Below are positions 14,918-21,997 of a stretch of DNA of 21,997 nt, piece by piece. Position numbers and translations under genes: made by a program. Positions within the stretch are counted from its first letter, which is position 1, and each line of letters starts with the position of its first letter. The stretch comes from CAKKQX01 sp046313915 (GTDB lineage Bacteria > Pseudomonadota > Gammaproteobacteria > Burkholderiales > SG8-41). Below the pieces are notes generated by a model. The model had not been told where the DNA came from. It ran no database searches and saw nothing but the letters and a program-made list of their open reading frames with translations. The stretch lies in NCBI GenBank assembly GCA_046313915.1, contig JBKBXX010000054.1, positions 1 to 21,997 of the forward strand. Direction: 5' to 3'.

Positions 14918-16918
14918 ATGACTTCCCGCGTTGAACTGGCGAACGCCTTGCGCGCGCTCGCGATGGATGCAGTGCAAAAAGCGAATTCCGGCCACCCCGG
15001 CATGCCGATGGGCATGGCGGAAATCGCCGAAGTGCTGTGGAATCACCATCTGCGCCACAATCCCGCCAATCCCGCCTGGCCCAACCGCGACCGCTTCGTG
15101 CTTTCCAACGGCCACGGCTCGATGCTGCTCTACGCGCTGCTGCATCTTTGCGGCTACGACCTGCCGATGGCTGAAATCCAGCGTTTCCGCCAGCTGCATT
15201 CCAAGACACCGGGACACCCCGAATTCGGCGCCACGCCCGGCGTGGAAACCACCACCGGACCGCTCGGACAGGGGCTTGCCAATGCCGTGGGCATGGCGAT
15301 CGCCGAGCGGGTGCTCGCCGCCGAGTTCAACCGCGAAGGCCATGACATCGTCGATCACCATACCTACGCGTTTGCCGGCGACGGTTGCCTGATGGAAGGC
15401 ATTTCGCACGAAGCCTGTGCGCTCGCCGGCACGCTCGGCCTGTCGAAGCTGATCGTGATCTACGACGACAACGGCATTTCGATAGACTCTGAAAAAGGGT
15501 CTATGAAACAATGGTTTACAGACGACGTGCCGCGCCGCTTCGAAGCCTATGGCTGGCACGTGATCGCCCGCGTCGACGGCCACGACTTCGACGCGGTCGA
15601 TGCCGCCATCGGAAAAGCCCGGGCGCATACCGAGCGCCCGACACTGATCTGCTGCAAGACCGTGATCGCGAAAGGTTCGCCGAAAAAAGCGAATACCGGT
15701 GCCGCGCACGGCGCGCCACTGGGGATAGAGGAAATCGCCGCGACGCGCGCGAACCTGGGCTGGACCCACCCGCCGTTCGAAATCCCGCAAGCGGTTTATG
15801 ACGGCTGGAACGCCAAGGGCCGCGGTGCCGCGCTCGAGGCGCAGTGGAACGAGAAATTTGCCGCGTATGCGCGGGCGCATCCGCAACTCGCCGCCGAGTT
15901 CAGGCGGCGCATGGCGGGCGAGTTGCCGGCCGCCTGGGGTGCGCACTGCGAGTCGTTTCTCGCCCAGGTCAACGAAAAGGCCGAGACCATCGCCACCCGC
16001 AAGGCCTCGCAGAATGCAATCGAGGCGCTCGCGCCGGTGCTGCCGGAACTGATCGGCGGCTCGGCCGACCTCGCCAGTTCCAATCTCACGCTGTGGTCCG
16101 GCTCCCGGCCGGTCGGCAAATCCGGCGGTGGCAACTACCTTTTTTTCGGCGTGCGCGAGTTCGGCATGGCGGGAATCGTCAACGGCCTTGCCCTGCACGG
16201 CGGTCTGATTCCCTACGGCGCGACGTTCCTGGTCTTTTCCGACTATGCGCGCAGCGCGCTGCGCATGGCTGCGCTGATGAGAGTGCGCGGCATATTCATT
16301 TTCACCCACGACTCGATCGGCCTGGGCGAAGACGGGCCCACGCACCAGCCGGTCGAACACGCCGCAACCCTGCGGCTCATCCCGCACATGGACGTGTGGC
16401 GGCCGTGCGATGCGCTCGAGTCCGCGGTCGCGTGGATGGCCGCGGTGGAGCGGCGCGACGGACCGACCAGCCTGTTGTTTTCGCGCCAGAATCTGCCGTT
16501 TCAGAAACGCAGCGCCGAACAGATCGCCGCGGTGCGCCGCGGCGCCTACGTGCTGTCGGAGGCGCGCGGCGGCAATCCCGCGGCGGTGATCATCGCCACC
16601 GGTTCCGAGGTCGCGCTCGCCGTGGCAGCGCAAAAAATGCTGGAAGCGGACGCAATCGCGGTGCGCGTGGTGTCGATGCCGTCGACCACGGTGTTCGACC
16701 GCCAGGACGCGGCCTACCGCGAAAGCGTGCTGCCGCGCGGTGTGCCGCGGGTCGCGGTCGAGGCCGGGGTTTCGGATTACTGGCGCAAATACGTCGGCCT
16801 GGAAGGCGCGGTGATCGGCATCGACCGTTTCGGCGAATCGGCGCCGGCCGCGGAGCTTTTCAGGTTTTTCGGCTTCACTGCGGAAAACGTGGCCGCGGCC
16901 GTAAAAAAAGTCTTGTAG
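14918..16918 (+). CDS. tkt: Transketolase
   Basis: This 666-residue thiamine-diphosphate enzyme moves two-carbon units between sugar phosphates in the Calvin cycle regeneration phase and the pentose phosphate pathway. Conserved parts are NSGHPGMPMGMAEI (23-36), GHPEFGATPGVETTTGPLGQG (99-119), the thiamine-binding motif from GDG (154-156) to DN (184-185), the catalytic glutamate region in FFGVREFGMAGIVNG, and GLGEDGPTHQPVEH. The ATG at 14918 follows an AAGGA Shine-Dalgarno and gives the usual MTSRVELANALRALAMDAV. Residues about 191-198 (SEKGSMKQ) are slightly longer than the E. coli equivalent and are written in unusual codons. gap follows after 86 bp that hold a strong stem-loop. Confidence 0.97.
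   Translation: MTSRVELANALRALAMDAVQKANSGHPGMPMGMAEIAEVLWNHHLRHNPANPAWPNRDRFVLSNGHGSMLLYALLHLCGYDLPMAEIQRFRQLHSKTPGHPEFGATPGVETTTGPLGQGLANAVGMAIAERVLAAEFNREGHDIVDHHTYAFAGDGCLMEGISHEACALAGTLGLSKLIVIYDDNGISIDSEKGSMKQWFTDDVPRRFEAYGWHVIARVDGHDFDAVDAAIGKARAHTERPTLICCKTVIAKGSPKKANTGAAHGAPLGIEEIAATRANLGWTHPPFEIPQAVYDGWNAKGRGAALEAQWNEKFAAYARAHPQLAAEFRRRMAGELPAAWGAHCESFLAQVNEKAETIATRKASQNAIEALAPVLPELIGGSADLASSNLTLWSGSRPVGKSGGGNYLFFGVREFGMAGIVNGLALHGGLIPYGATFLVFSDYARSALRMAALMRVRGIFIFTHDSIGLGEDGPTHQPVEHAATLRLIPHMDVWRPCDALESAVAWMAAVERRDGPTSLLFSRQNLPFQKRSAEQIAAVRRGAYVLSEARGGNPAAVIIATGSEVALAVAAQKMLEADAIAVRVVSMPSTTVFDRQDAAYRESVLPRGVPRVAVEAGVSDYWRKYVGLEGAVIGIDRFGESAPAAELFRFFGFTAENVAAAVKKVL
15482..15504 (+). 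other. Hairpin within an AT-rich codon patch in tkt
   Basis: ATAGACTC (15482-15489) can pair with GGGTCTAT (15497-15504) around a TGAAAAA loop, with one G-U pair. The patch to about 15520 uses ATA, TCT, GGG, TCT and ACA codons, unlike the GC-ending codons around it. It encodes residues 189-201 of transketolase. No function is known. Confidence 0.4.
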
Positions 16919-16926
16919 CCTTCGCT

Positions 16927-16967
16927 GGCCGCGCGGTTTGCGCTGAATCAAGAAACCGCGCGCGGCC
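16927..16967 (+). other. Strong stem-loop between tkt and gap
   Basis: GGCCGCGCGGTTT (16927-16939) pairs with AAACCGCGCGCGGCC (16953-16967), giving a 13-bp stem with a two-base bulge and a 13-base loop. It starts 9 bases after the tkt stop and ends 37 bases before the gap ATG. No T run follows directly, so it looks more like an mRNA-stabilising, attenuating or processing element than an intrinsic terminator. A TAGAAT hexamer at 16973-16978 just behind it could be a -10 element for gap, but no good -35 was found. Confidence 0.55.
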
Positions 16968-17004
16968 GGCGGTAGAATTCCGGTTTTCGTCTCAGGAGGG
17001 ATCC

Positions 17005-18018
17005 ATGACCATCAGAGTTGCAATCAACGGCTATGGCCGCATCGGCCGCAACATTTTGCGCGCCCACTACGAGGGCGGCAAAAAGCACGATCTGCAGTTC
17101 GTCGCCATCAACGATCTGGGCAACGCCGAAACCAACGCGCACCTGACGCGCTACGACACCGCCCACGGCAGATTCAGCGGCACGGTTGCGGTCGACGGCG
17201 AGCACATGGTGGTCAACGGCGACCGCATCAAGGTGCTGGCGATGCGCAATCCCGCCGAACTGCCGTGGGGCAGCCTGGGCGTGGATGTCGTGCTCGAGTG
17301 CACCGGGCTTTTCACCAGCAAGGAAAAAGCCGGCGCCCACCTCAAGGGCGGCGCGAGGAAAGTGATCATTTCCGCGCCTGGCGGCAAGGACGTCGACGCC
17401 ACCGTGGTCTATGGTGTCAACCACCAGACGCTGAAAGCGAGCCACACCGTGATCTCGAACGCTTCGTGCACCACCAACTGCCTCGCGCCCATGGTCAAGG
17501 TGCTGCACGAAAAAATCGGCGTGGTGCAGGGTCTGATGACGACGATACACGCTTATACCAACGACCAGGTGCTGACCGACGTCTATCACGAAGACCTGCG
17601 GCGGGCGCGCTCGGCGACGATGTCGATGATCCCGACCAAGACCGGCGCTGCCGCCGCGGTGGGACTGGTGCTGCCGGAACTGAACGGCAAGCTCGACGGT
17701 TTTGCGGTGCGCGTGCCCACCATCAACGTCTCGGTGGTGGACCTCACGTTCACGGCGGCGCGGCCGACGACGGTCGAGGAAGTCAACGCGGCGATGAAGG
17801 CCGCGGCCGAAGGCGAGCTCAAAGGCGTGCTGGAATACAACACGGCGCCTCTGGTATCGGTTGACTTCAACCACAACCCCGCTTCCAGCATTTTCGATGC
17901 CACGCTGACCAAGGTCACCGGCGGTACGCTGGTCAAAGCCCTGTCCTGGTACGACAACGAATGGGGTTTCAGCAACCGGATGCTCGATACGACGGTGGCG
18001 TTGATGAACGCGAAATAG
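17005..18018 (+). CDS. gap: Glyceraldehyde-3-phosphate dehydrogenase, type I
   Basis: This 337-residue enzyme interconverts 1,3-bisphosphoglycerate and glyceraldehyde-3-phosphate; in the Calvin direction it is the reducing step. The N-terminal Rossmann fold is INGYGRIGRNILRA (7-20). Asp in AINDLGN, at the end of the second strand, suits NAD binding. The catalytic cysteine is Cys155 in SNASCTTNCLAP, and the partner His lies in TTIHAYTNDQ. The C-terminal SWYDNEWGFSNRMLDT is standard. An AGGAGGG Shine-Dalgarno at 16994-17000 is very close to the ATG at 17005. The long open frame upstream is a shadow of tkt. The cofactor preference is inferred and could include NADP. Confidence 0.97.
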   Translation: MTIRVAINGYGRIGRNILRAHYEGGKKHDLQFVAINDLGNAETNAHLTRYDTAHGRFSGTVAVDGEHMVVNGDRIKVLAMRNPAELPWGSLGVDVVLECTGLFTSKEKAGAHLKGGARKVIISAPGGKDVDATVVYGVNHQTLKASHTVISNASCTTNCLAPMVKVLHEKIGVVQGLMTTIHAYTNDQVLTDVYHEDLRRARSATMSMIPTKTGAAAAVGLVLPELNGKLDGFAVRVPTINVSVVDLTFTAARPTTVEEVNAAMKAAAEGELKGVLEYNTAPLVSVDFNHNPASSIFDATLTKVTGGTLVKALSWYDNEWGFSNRMLDTTVALMNAK

Positions 18019-18166
18019 GGTTGTTGCTCGGGGCGCACGGAGCGCCGAAAAGCGAGCCGGCAATAAAATCAAATAAAAACAATGTGTTGCGTGCGGACCC
18101 GGTTCCGGCGACCGGGTGTGTCGATTCCGGCGCCCGTGGCAACCCTTGGAGCTGAGGGGCTTTGAC
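18019..18166 (+). other. gap-pgk intergenic region with two small hairpins
   Basis: Two inverted repeats are visible: GGCGC/GCGCC (18032-18036 and 18042-18046, 5-base loop) and ACCCGG/CCGGGT (18097-18102 and 18112-18117, 9-base loop). Between them lies an AT-rich stretch containing TAAAAT at 18064-18069, a possible -10 without a convincing -35. No gene is seen. The region may hold an internal promoter or an mRNA processing site before pgk. Confidence 0.3.
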
Positions 18167-19372
18167 GTGAGCATGATCAAAATGACCGATCTCGACCTGC
18201 GCGGCAAGCGGGTCCTGATCCGTGAAGATTTCAATGTGCCGCTGCAGGACGGGAAAATCACCGATGACACGCGCATACGCGCCGCGCTGCCCGGCATCAG
18301 GCACGCGCTCGCCCAGGGTGCGCGGCTGATGCTGGTTTCGCATCTGGGCCGCCCCCGCGAAGGGGGGTTCGACGAAACCGCGTCGCTCGCGCCGGTGGCG
18401 CGGCGGCTGTCGGAATTGCTGGGAATGGAGGTGCCGCTCAAGCGCGACTGGCTCGATGGCGTGACGGTCGAGCCCGGCAAAGCGGTGTTGCTCGAAAACT
18501 GCCGCTTCAACCCGGGCGAAAAGAAAAATGACGACGCGCTGGCGCAGAAAATGGCGGCGCTGTGCGACGTCTATGTCAACGACGCTTTCGGCACCGCGCA
18601 TCGCGCCGAAGCGACGACCCACGGCATCGCAAAGTTCGCGCCCATCGCCTGCGCGGGGCCGCTGATGGCGGCGGAAATCGAGGCGCTCACGCGTGCCTTG
18701 GACCATCCCGCGCGGCCGCTGGTGGCGATCGTCGGCGGCGCCAAGGTGTCGACCAAGCTCACCATTCTCGCTTCGCTCGCGCAGAAAGTGGACCAGCTGA
18801 TCGTGGGCGGCGGCATCGCCAACACCTTCTTGCTGGCGGCGGGCGGCAGGATCGGCAAATCGCTGGCCGAAACCGAGCTGGTGGCGGAAGCGAAAAAAAT
18901 CGCAGCCGGCATCGAGGCCAAAGGCGGCGCGGTGCCGCTGCCGGTCGATGTCGTATGCGCCAAGGAATTCGCGCCGACCGCGCGCGCCGAGACCAAGGCG
19001 GCCGCCGAAGTGGCCGACGACGACCTGATTCTCGACATCGGCCCCCGCACCGCGCGCATGCTGGCGGACCTCATCGGCAAGGCGGGAACCGTGGTCTGGA
19101 ACGGGCCGGTCGGGGTGTTCGAGTTCGACCCGTTCGGCGAAGGCACCAGAACCATCGCCAACGCGATCGCGGCGGCGAAGGCTTTTTCCATCGCCGGCGG
19201 CGGCGATACGCTGGCGGCGGTCGCCAAGTACGGGGTTGCCGACAAAATTTCGTACATTTCCACCGGCGGCGGCGCCTTTCTCGAATTCCTCGAAGGCAAA
19301 AAGCTGCCCGCGATCGAAATTCTCGAGCAGCGCGCGGCAACGGCTGGCGGTTCCCGCCCGGGGCAAACTTGA
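18167..19372 (+). CDS. pgk: Phosphoglycerate kinase
   Basis: This 401-residue enzyme interconverts 3-phosphoglycerate plus ATP and 1,3-bisphosphoglycerate, the first step after RuBisCO. Substrate-binding parts are REDFNVPLQDG, HLGRPREGG and ENCRFNPGEKKND; nucleotide-binding parts are VGGAKVSTKL, GGGIANTFL, VWNGPVGVFEFDPFGEGT and AGGGDTLAAV. The start is a judgement: GTG at 18167 has a GAGGGG Shine-Dalgarno (18154-18159) at 7 bases and gives MSMIKMTDLDLRGKRVLIRED, matching the MSVIKMTDL-type start of related proteins. The ATG at 18173 has poorer spacing, and an ATG at 18116 would add an unrelated N-terminus. The gene continues the order gap-pgk-pyk seen in many betaproteobacteria. Confidence 0.96.
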   Translation: MSMIKMTDLDLRGKRVLIREDFNVPLQDGKITDDTRIRAALPGIRHALAQGARLMLVSHLGRPREGGFDETASLAPVARRLSELLGMEVPLKRDWLDGVTVEPGKAVLLENCRFNPGEKKNDDALAQKMAALCDVYVNDAFGTAHRAEATTHGIAKFAPIACAGPLMAAEIEALTRALDHPARPLVAIVGGAKVSTKLTILASLAQKVDQLIVGGGIANTFLLAAGGRIGKSLAETELVAEAKKIAAGIEAKGGAVPLPVDVVCAKEFAPTARAETKAAAEVADDDLILDIGPRTARMLADLIGKAGTVVWNGPVGVFEFDPFGEGTRTIANAIAAAKAFSIAGGGDTLAAVAKYGVADKISYISTGGGAFLEFLEGKKLPAIEILEQRAATAGGSRPGQT

Positions 19373-19397
19373 GTTTGCCGCAAGCGCTCTTTACACT
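19369..19397 (+). promoter_or_regulatory. Possible promoter before pyk
   Basis: TTGAGT (19369-19374) and TACACT (19392-19397) are spaced by 17 bp and each match four of six consensus positions. The site overlaps the pgk stop and lies about 35 bases before the pyk start. It might give pyruvate kinase expression separate from the Calvin genes. Confidence 0.3.
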
Positions 19398-19431
19398 GAT
19401 GTCGAAATCCGTTTTCAGGTAGCCTGCCGCA

Positions 19432-20859
19432 GTGCTTCGCCGCACCAAAATCGTCGCCACGCTCGGGCCGGCTTCCAGCGACCCCGGCGTGCTCGCGCGC
19501 ATGATAGACGCCGGCCTCGACGTGGTGCGCGTGAATTTTTCTCATGGCTCGGAGGCCGAACACCGCAAGCTGGTCGAGCGGGTGCGCGAGCTCGCGCGCA
19601 AGGCCGGCCGCGCCGTGGGCGTGCTGGTCGACCTGCAGGGGCCGAAAATCCGCATCGGCCGTTTCAAGGACGGCAAGGTGACGCTCGCCGCCGGCGCGAA
19701 ATTCGTGCTCGATGCCGAATGCGAACTCGGCGACGAGCATTGCGTCGGTCTCGATTACGTCAACCTGCCCAGGGACGTGCGGCCCGGAGACACGCTGCTG
19801 CTCGACGACGGCCGCATCGTGCTCGGCGTCTCGTCGGTCAGGGGCGCGCGCATCACCTGCGTGGTCGAGCAGGGCGGTACGCTGTCCAACAACAAGGGCA
19901 TCAACCGCAGGGGCGGCGGCCTGACTGCGCCTGCGCTGACCAAGAAGGACGTGCAGGACATCAAGACTGCGGCCGAGCTCAAGGCGGATTTTCTCGGCGT
20001 TTCCTTTCCACGCTCGGGAGACGACATCCGCTGGGCGCGCGACCTCATGCGCAAAGCCGGCGGCAAAAGCCTGATCGTCGCCAAGATCGAGCGCGCCGAA
20101 GCGGTGACGGCGCTCGACGAAATCCTCGATGCCGCGGACGCCATCATGGTGGCGCGCGGCGATCTGGCGGTCGAAGTCGGCGATGCGGTGGTGCCGGCGC
20201 TGCAGAAGCGCATGATCCGCATGGCGCGCGAGAAGAACAAGGCGGTCATCACCGCGACCCAGATGATGGAGTCGATGATCAACAATCCGATTCCCACCCG
20301 CGCCGAAGTATCCGACGTCGCCAATGCCGTGCTCGACGGCACCGACGCGGTGATGCTCTCGGCCGAGACCGCCACCGGCCGCTACCCGGTCGAAACCATC
20401 GCCGCGATGGCGCGCGTGTGCGTGGAAGCGGAAAAAGAAGACATGCCGGCGGCCGACCGCAGACGTTTCGGCCCGCCTGCCGACGTCGAGGAGGCGATCG
20501 CCAGCGCGACCATGTTCACCACCAACAGCCTCAACATCAAGGCGGTGGCGGCGATGACGCAGAGCGGCAAGACCGTGCTGCTGATGTCGCGCATGCACTC
20601 GACGGTGCCGATCTACGCCATGAGCTCGGTGATCGAGACGCGGCGGCGCGTGACGCTGTTTCGCGGCGTCTATCCGATCAGGTTCAAGGGCGCCCGCAAT
20701 CCGGAAAAGGCGCTCAACATGGCGGAGGACGAGCTTCTCAGGCGCGGCGCGGTGCAAAACGGCGACTTCATCGTTTTCACCATCGGCGAGCCTTTCGGCA
20801 AGGCCGGCGGCACCAACACCATGAAGATTGTCAAAGTCGGCGAGCACAGGCGTGCGTAG
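19432..20859 (+). CDS. pyk: Pyruvate kinase
   Basis: This 475-residue enzyme converts phosphoenolpyruvate and ADP to pyruvate and ATP, the exit from lower glycolysis. Motifs are RRTKIVATLGPASSDPG at the start, the active-site RVNFSHG (33-39), VDLQGPKIRIGRF, the B-domain segment LSNNKGIN, KIERAEAV (catalytic lysine), MVARGDLAVEVGD, and the signature TQMMESMINNPIPTRAEVSDV. The length is typical. Translation begins at a GTG at 19432 with only a weak AGGT upstream; no better start fits the family's N-terminus. The last codons (GEHRRA and stop) lie inside the first copy of a 32-bp direct repeat. Whether it is allosterically activated cannot be told from the sequence. Confidence 0.95.
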   Translation: MLRRTKIVATLGPASSDPGVLARMIDAGLDVVRVNFSHGSEAEHRKLVERVRELARKAGRAVGVLVDLQGPKIRIGRFKDGKVTLAAGAKFVLDAECELGDEHCVGLDYVNLPRDVRPGDTLLLDDGRIVLGVSSVRGARITCVVEQGGTLSNNKGINRRGGGLTAPALTKKDVQDIKTAAELKADFLGVSFPRSGDDIRWARDLMRKAGGKSLIVAKIERAEAVTALDEILDAADAIMVARGDLAVEVGDAVVPALQKRMIRMAREKNKAVITATQMMESMINNPIPTRAEVSDVANAVLDGTDAVMLSAETATGRYPVETIAAMARVCVEAEKEDMPAADRRRFGPPADVEEAIASATMFTTNSLNIKAVAAMTQSGKTVLLMSRMHSTVPIYAMSSVIETRRRVTLFRGVYPIRFKGARNPEKALNMAEDELLRRGAVQNGDFIVFTIGEPFGKAGGTNTMKIVKVGEHRRA

Positions 20860-20870
20860 CCGACGGACAA
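20839..20870 (+). repeat. 32-bp direct repeat, copy 1 (spans pyk 3' end)
   Basis: The 32 bases at 20839-20870 recur without a mismatch at 20933-20964, a period of 94 bp. This copy covers the last codons and stop of pyk plus 11 bases beyond it. Outside the 32 bases the flanks do not match. Confidence 0.9.
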
Positions 20871-20882
20871 TCTGGGCGAGGC

Positions 20883-20902
20883 TAACTTGCCATGGCAAGT
20901 TA
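20883..20902. repeat. Perfect 20-bp palindrome after pyk
   Basis: TAACTTGCCATGGCAAGTTA is self-complementary over all 20 bases. Allowing one bulged A, the pairing extends to GC at both ends. It lies in the 62-bp spacer between the two 32-bp direct repeats. There is no T run behind it, so a terminator is doubtful. A dimeric regulator site or a REP-like mobile palindrome are both possible. Confidence 0.7.
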
Positions 20903-20932
20903 AGCGTAAGCGGCCGAGACCAAGATTTTGCG

Positions 20933-20964
20933 GGCGAGCACAGGCGTGCGTAGCCGACGGACAA
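20933..20964 (+). repeat. 32-bp direct repeat, copy 2
   Basis: This is an exact copy of 20839-20870. Here it is not within a gene; it ends 4 bases before a TAAAAT hexamer and 62 bases before the class I aldolase start. Two explanations are a local duplication of the pyk end or insertion of a 94-bp unit. Confidence 0.9.
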
Positions 20965-20968
20965 ATAG

Positions 20969-20974
20969 TAAAAT
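20969..20974 (+). promoter_or_regulatory. Possible -10 element for class I aldolase
   Basis: TAAAAT at 20969-20974 is a good -10 hexamer about 52 bases before the aldolase start. The -35 position falls within the second copy of the 32-bp repeat and matches poorly (GTGCGT at 20946-20951). The assignment rests on the hexamer and its position only. Confidence 0.3.
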
Positions 20975-21026
20975 GAACGCCGCGATTCCCCGTTACGGGT
21001 TATTCCCCTAGTTGCAGGAGGCTTCC

Positions 21027-21997
21027 ATGTCAGAACACGATCTCGCGACCGTTGCCAGGGCGATGGTTGCGCCGGGCAAAGGCCTGCTCGCCGCCGACGA
21101 AAGCACCGGCACCATCGAAAAGCGTTTCAACAGCATCAAGGTCGAGAACACCGAGGAAAACCGCCGTGCCTACCGCGAAATGCTGTTCACGGCCCAGGGC
21201 CTGGGCAAGCACATCAGCGGCGTCATTCTCTATGACGAAACGCTGCGCCAGAAAACGGCGGACGGCACGCCGTTCGTCGAGCTGCTCGCCGGAAACGGCA
21301 TGCTGCCGGGAATCAAGGTCGATGGCGGCGCCAAGGATCTCGCGCTGTGCCCGGGCGAGAAAGTGACCGAAGGCCTCGACGGCCTGGCCAGGCGCTGCGC
21401 GGAATACGTCAAGCTGGGCGCGAAGTTCGCCAAATGGCGCGCCGTCATCACTATCGGCCGCGATGCGCCGAGCACGACCTGCATCGCCGCCAACGCCCAC
21501 GCGCTCGGCCGCTATGCCGCCATCTGCCAGGCGGCGGGGCTGGTGCCGATCGTCGAGCCCGAAGTGCTGATGGACGGGGACCACACCATCGAACGCTGCG
21601 AAGAAGTCACCGAATGGACTTTCAACGCGGTGTACGAAGCGCTTTACCTCAATCGCGTCGTGCTCGAGCACTCGATACTGAAACCCAGCATGGTGATCTC
21701 GGGCAAGGACTGTCCGCGGCAGGCGGGCGTGGAGGAAGTCGCCGAGCGCACCGTGCGCATTCTCAAACGCACCGTGCCGGCGGCGGTTCCCGGCATCGTC
21801 TTTCTCTCGGGCGGGCAGAGCGACGAGCTCGCCACCGCACATCTCGATGCCATGAACCGCAAGTTTGCCGGCAGCTTGCCGTGGCCGCTTTCGTTTTCGT
21901 ACGGCCGTGCGTTGCAGCAGGCTTCGCTCAAGGCGTGGAAAGGCAGCGCCGCCAATGTCGCGGCCGCCCAGGCGGCCCTGCTGCACCGCGCGCGCAT
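21027..21997 (+). CDS. Fructose-bisphosphate aldolase class I, C-terminus cut off
   Basis: The 323 codons visible run off the right edge; the family is about 340 residues, so roughly 15-25 are missing. It is a metal-independent Schiff-base aldolase of the type shared with eukaryotes. Key residues by family alignment are Asp24 (LLAADESTGTIEKR), Lys97 (GIKVD), Lys136 (AKWRAV), Glu178 (IVEPEVL) and the Schiff-base Lys219 (HSILKPSMV), with the phosphate-binding FLSGGQSDELA further on. The ATG at 21027 has a good AGGAGG Shine-Dalgarno at 21016-21021. The gene follows pyk after 167 bp holding a repeat and palindrome. It catalyses the same reaction as the class II enzyme at 13753-14817, probably for glycolysis or gluconeogenesis. 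Truncation is due to the window only. Confidence 0.95.
   Translation, partial: MSEHDLATVARAMVAPGKGLLAADESTGTIEKRFNSIKVENTEENRRAYREMLFTAQGLGKHISGVILYDETLRQKTADGTPFVELLAGNGMLPGIKVDGGAKDLALCPGEKVTEGLDGLARRCAEYVKLGAKFAKWRAVITIGRDAPSTTCIAANAHALGRYAAICQAAGLVPIVEPEVLMDGDHTIERCEEVTEWTFNAVYEALYLNRVVLEHSILKPSMVISGKDCPRQAGVEEVAERTVRILKRTVPAAVPGIVFLSGGQSDELATAHLDAMNRKFAGSLPWPLSFSYGRALQQASLKAWKGSAANVAAAQAALLHRAR

Noticed and set aside
14855..16951. Open frame of 698 codons on the minus strand opposite tkt
   Set aside because: It mirrors the transketolase gene and shows no domain; long antisense frames are common at this base composition.
18571..20964. Open frame of 797 codons on the minus strand opposite pgk and pyk
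   Set aside because: It covers two conserved genes in antisense, has arginine/alanine/serine-rich low-information sequence and no plausible start signal.
20839..20964. Possible minimal CRISPR (two 32-bp repeats, 62-bp spacer)
   Set aside because: There are only two copies, the spacer is too long, one repeat is the coding end of pyk, and no cas genes are nearby.

Overview
This window looks like a chromosomal segment of a GC-rich betaproteobacterium that can grow autotrophically. Three things point there. First, the gene order LysM protein / def-fmt-rsmB-DUF4390-ntrY-ntrX is a typical betaproteobacterial neighbourhood. Second, the Calvin-Benson-Bassham (CBB) cluster is of the red type: form I RuBisCO of the IC/ID lineage with a CbbX activase and a CbbR regulator. 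Third, gene density is very high, with short or overlapping junctions. No phage, transposase, rRNA, tRNA or CRISPR locus was seen. GC content was judged by eye, and the genus cannot be fixed from the sequence alone.

Region 1 (1-7558) is housekeeping and signalling. A LysM-domain exported protein (minus strand, cut by the window edge) diverges from a plus-strand run: peptide deformylase (def), methionyl-tRNA formyltransferase (fmt), 16S rRNA m5C967 methyltransferase (rsmB), an exported DUF4390 protein, a membrane histidine kinase of the NtrY type and its response regulator of the NtrX type. The fmt/rsmB, rsmB/DUF4390 and DUF4390/ntrY junctions overlap, which suggests translational coupling. 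The NtrX protein has a strikingly eroded AAA+ domain.

Region 2 (7568-8634) is the control point of the CBB genes. cbbR is on the minus strand and diverges from cbbL. The AT-rich spacer holds a perfect 9-bp inverted repeat and two TNA-N7-TNA elements of the kind CbbR binds.

Region 3 (8635-21997) is one plus-strand carbon-metabolism cluster: cbbL, cbbS, cbbX, a remnant of cbbY, fructose-1,6-bisphosphatase, phosphoribulokinase, class II aldolase, transketolase, glyceraldehyde-3-phosphate dehydrogenase, phosphoglycerate kinase, pyruvate kinase and a class I aldolase cut by the window end. Together they cover CO2 fixation, reduction of 3-phosphoglycerate, most of the regeneration phase and an exit to pyruvate. 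Ribulose-phosphate epimerase (cbbE) and phosphoglycolate phosphatase (cbbZ) are not in the window.

The observations most worth a second look are: the degenerate NtrX ATPase domain; the cbbY fossil beside an intact cbbX; the algal-like (form ID-like) features of the RuBisCO with a small insertion in the large subunit; the 32-bp direct repeat flanking a 20-bp palindrome after pyk; a strong stem-loop between tkt and gap; and an off-style codon patch with a hairpin inside tkt. I did not find a clearly new multi-gene system.
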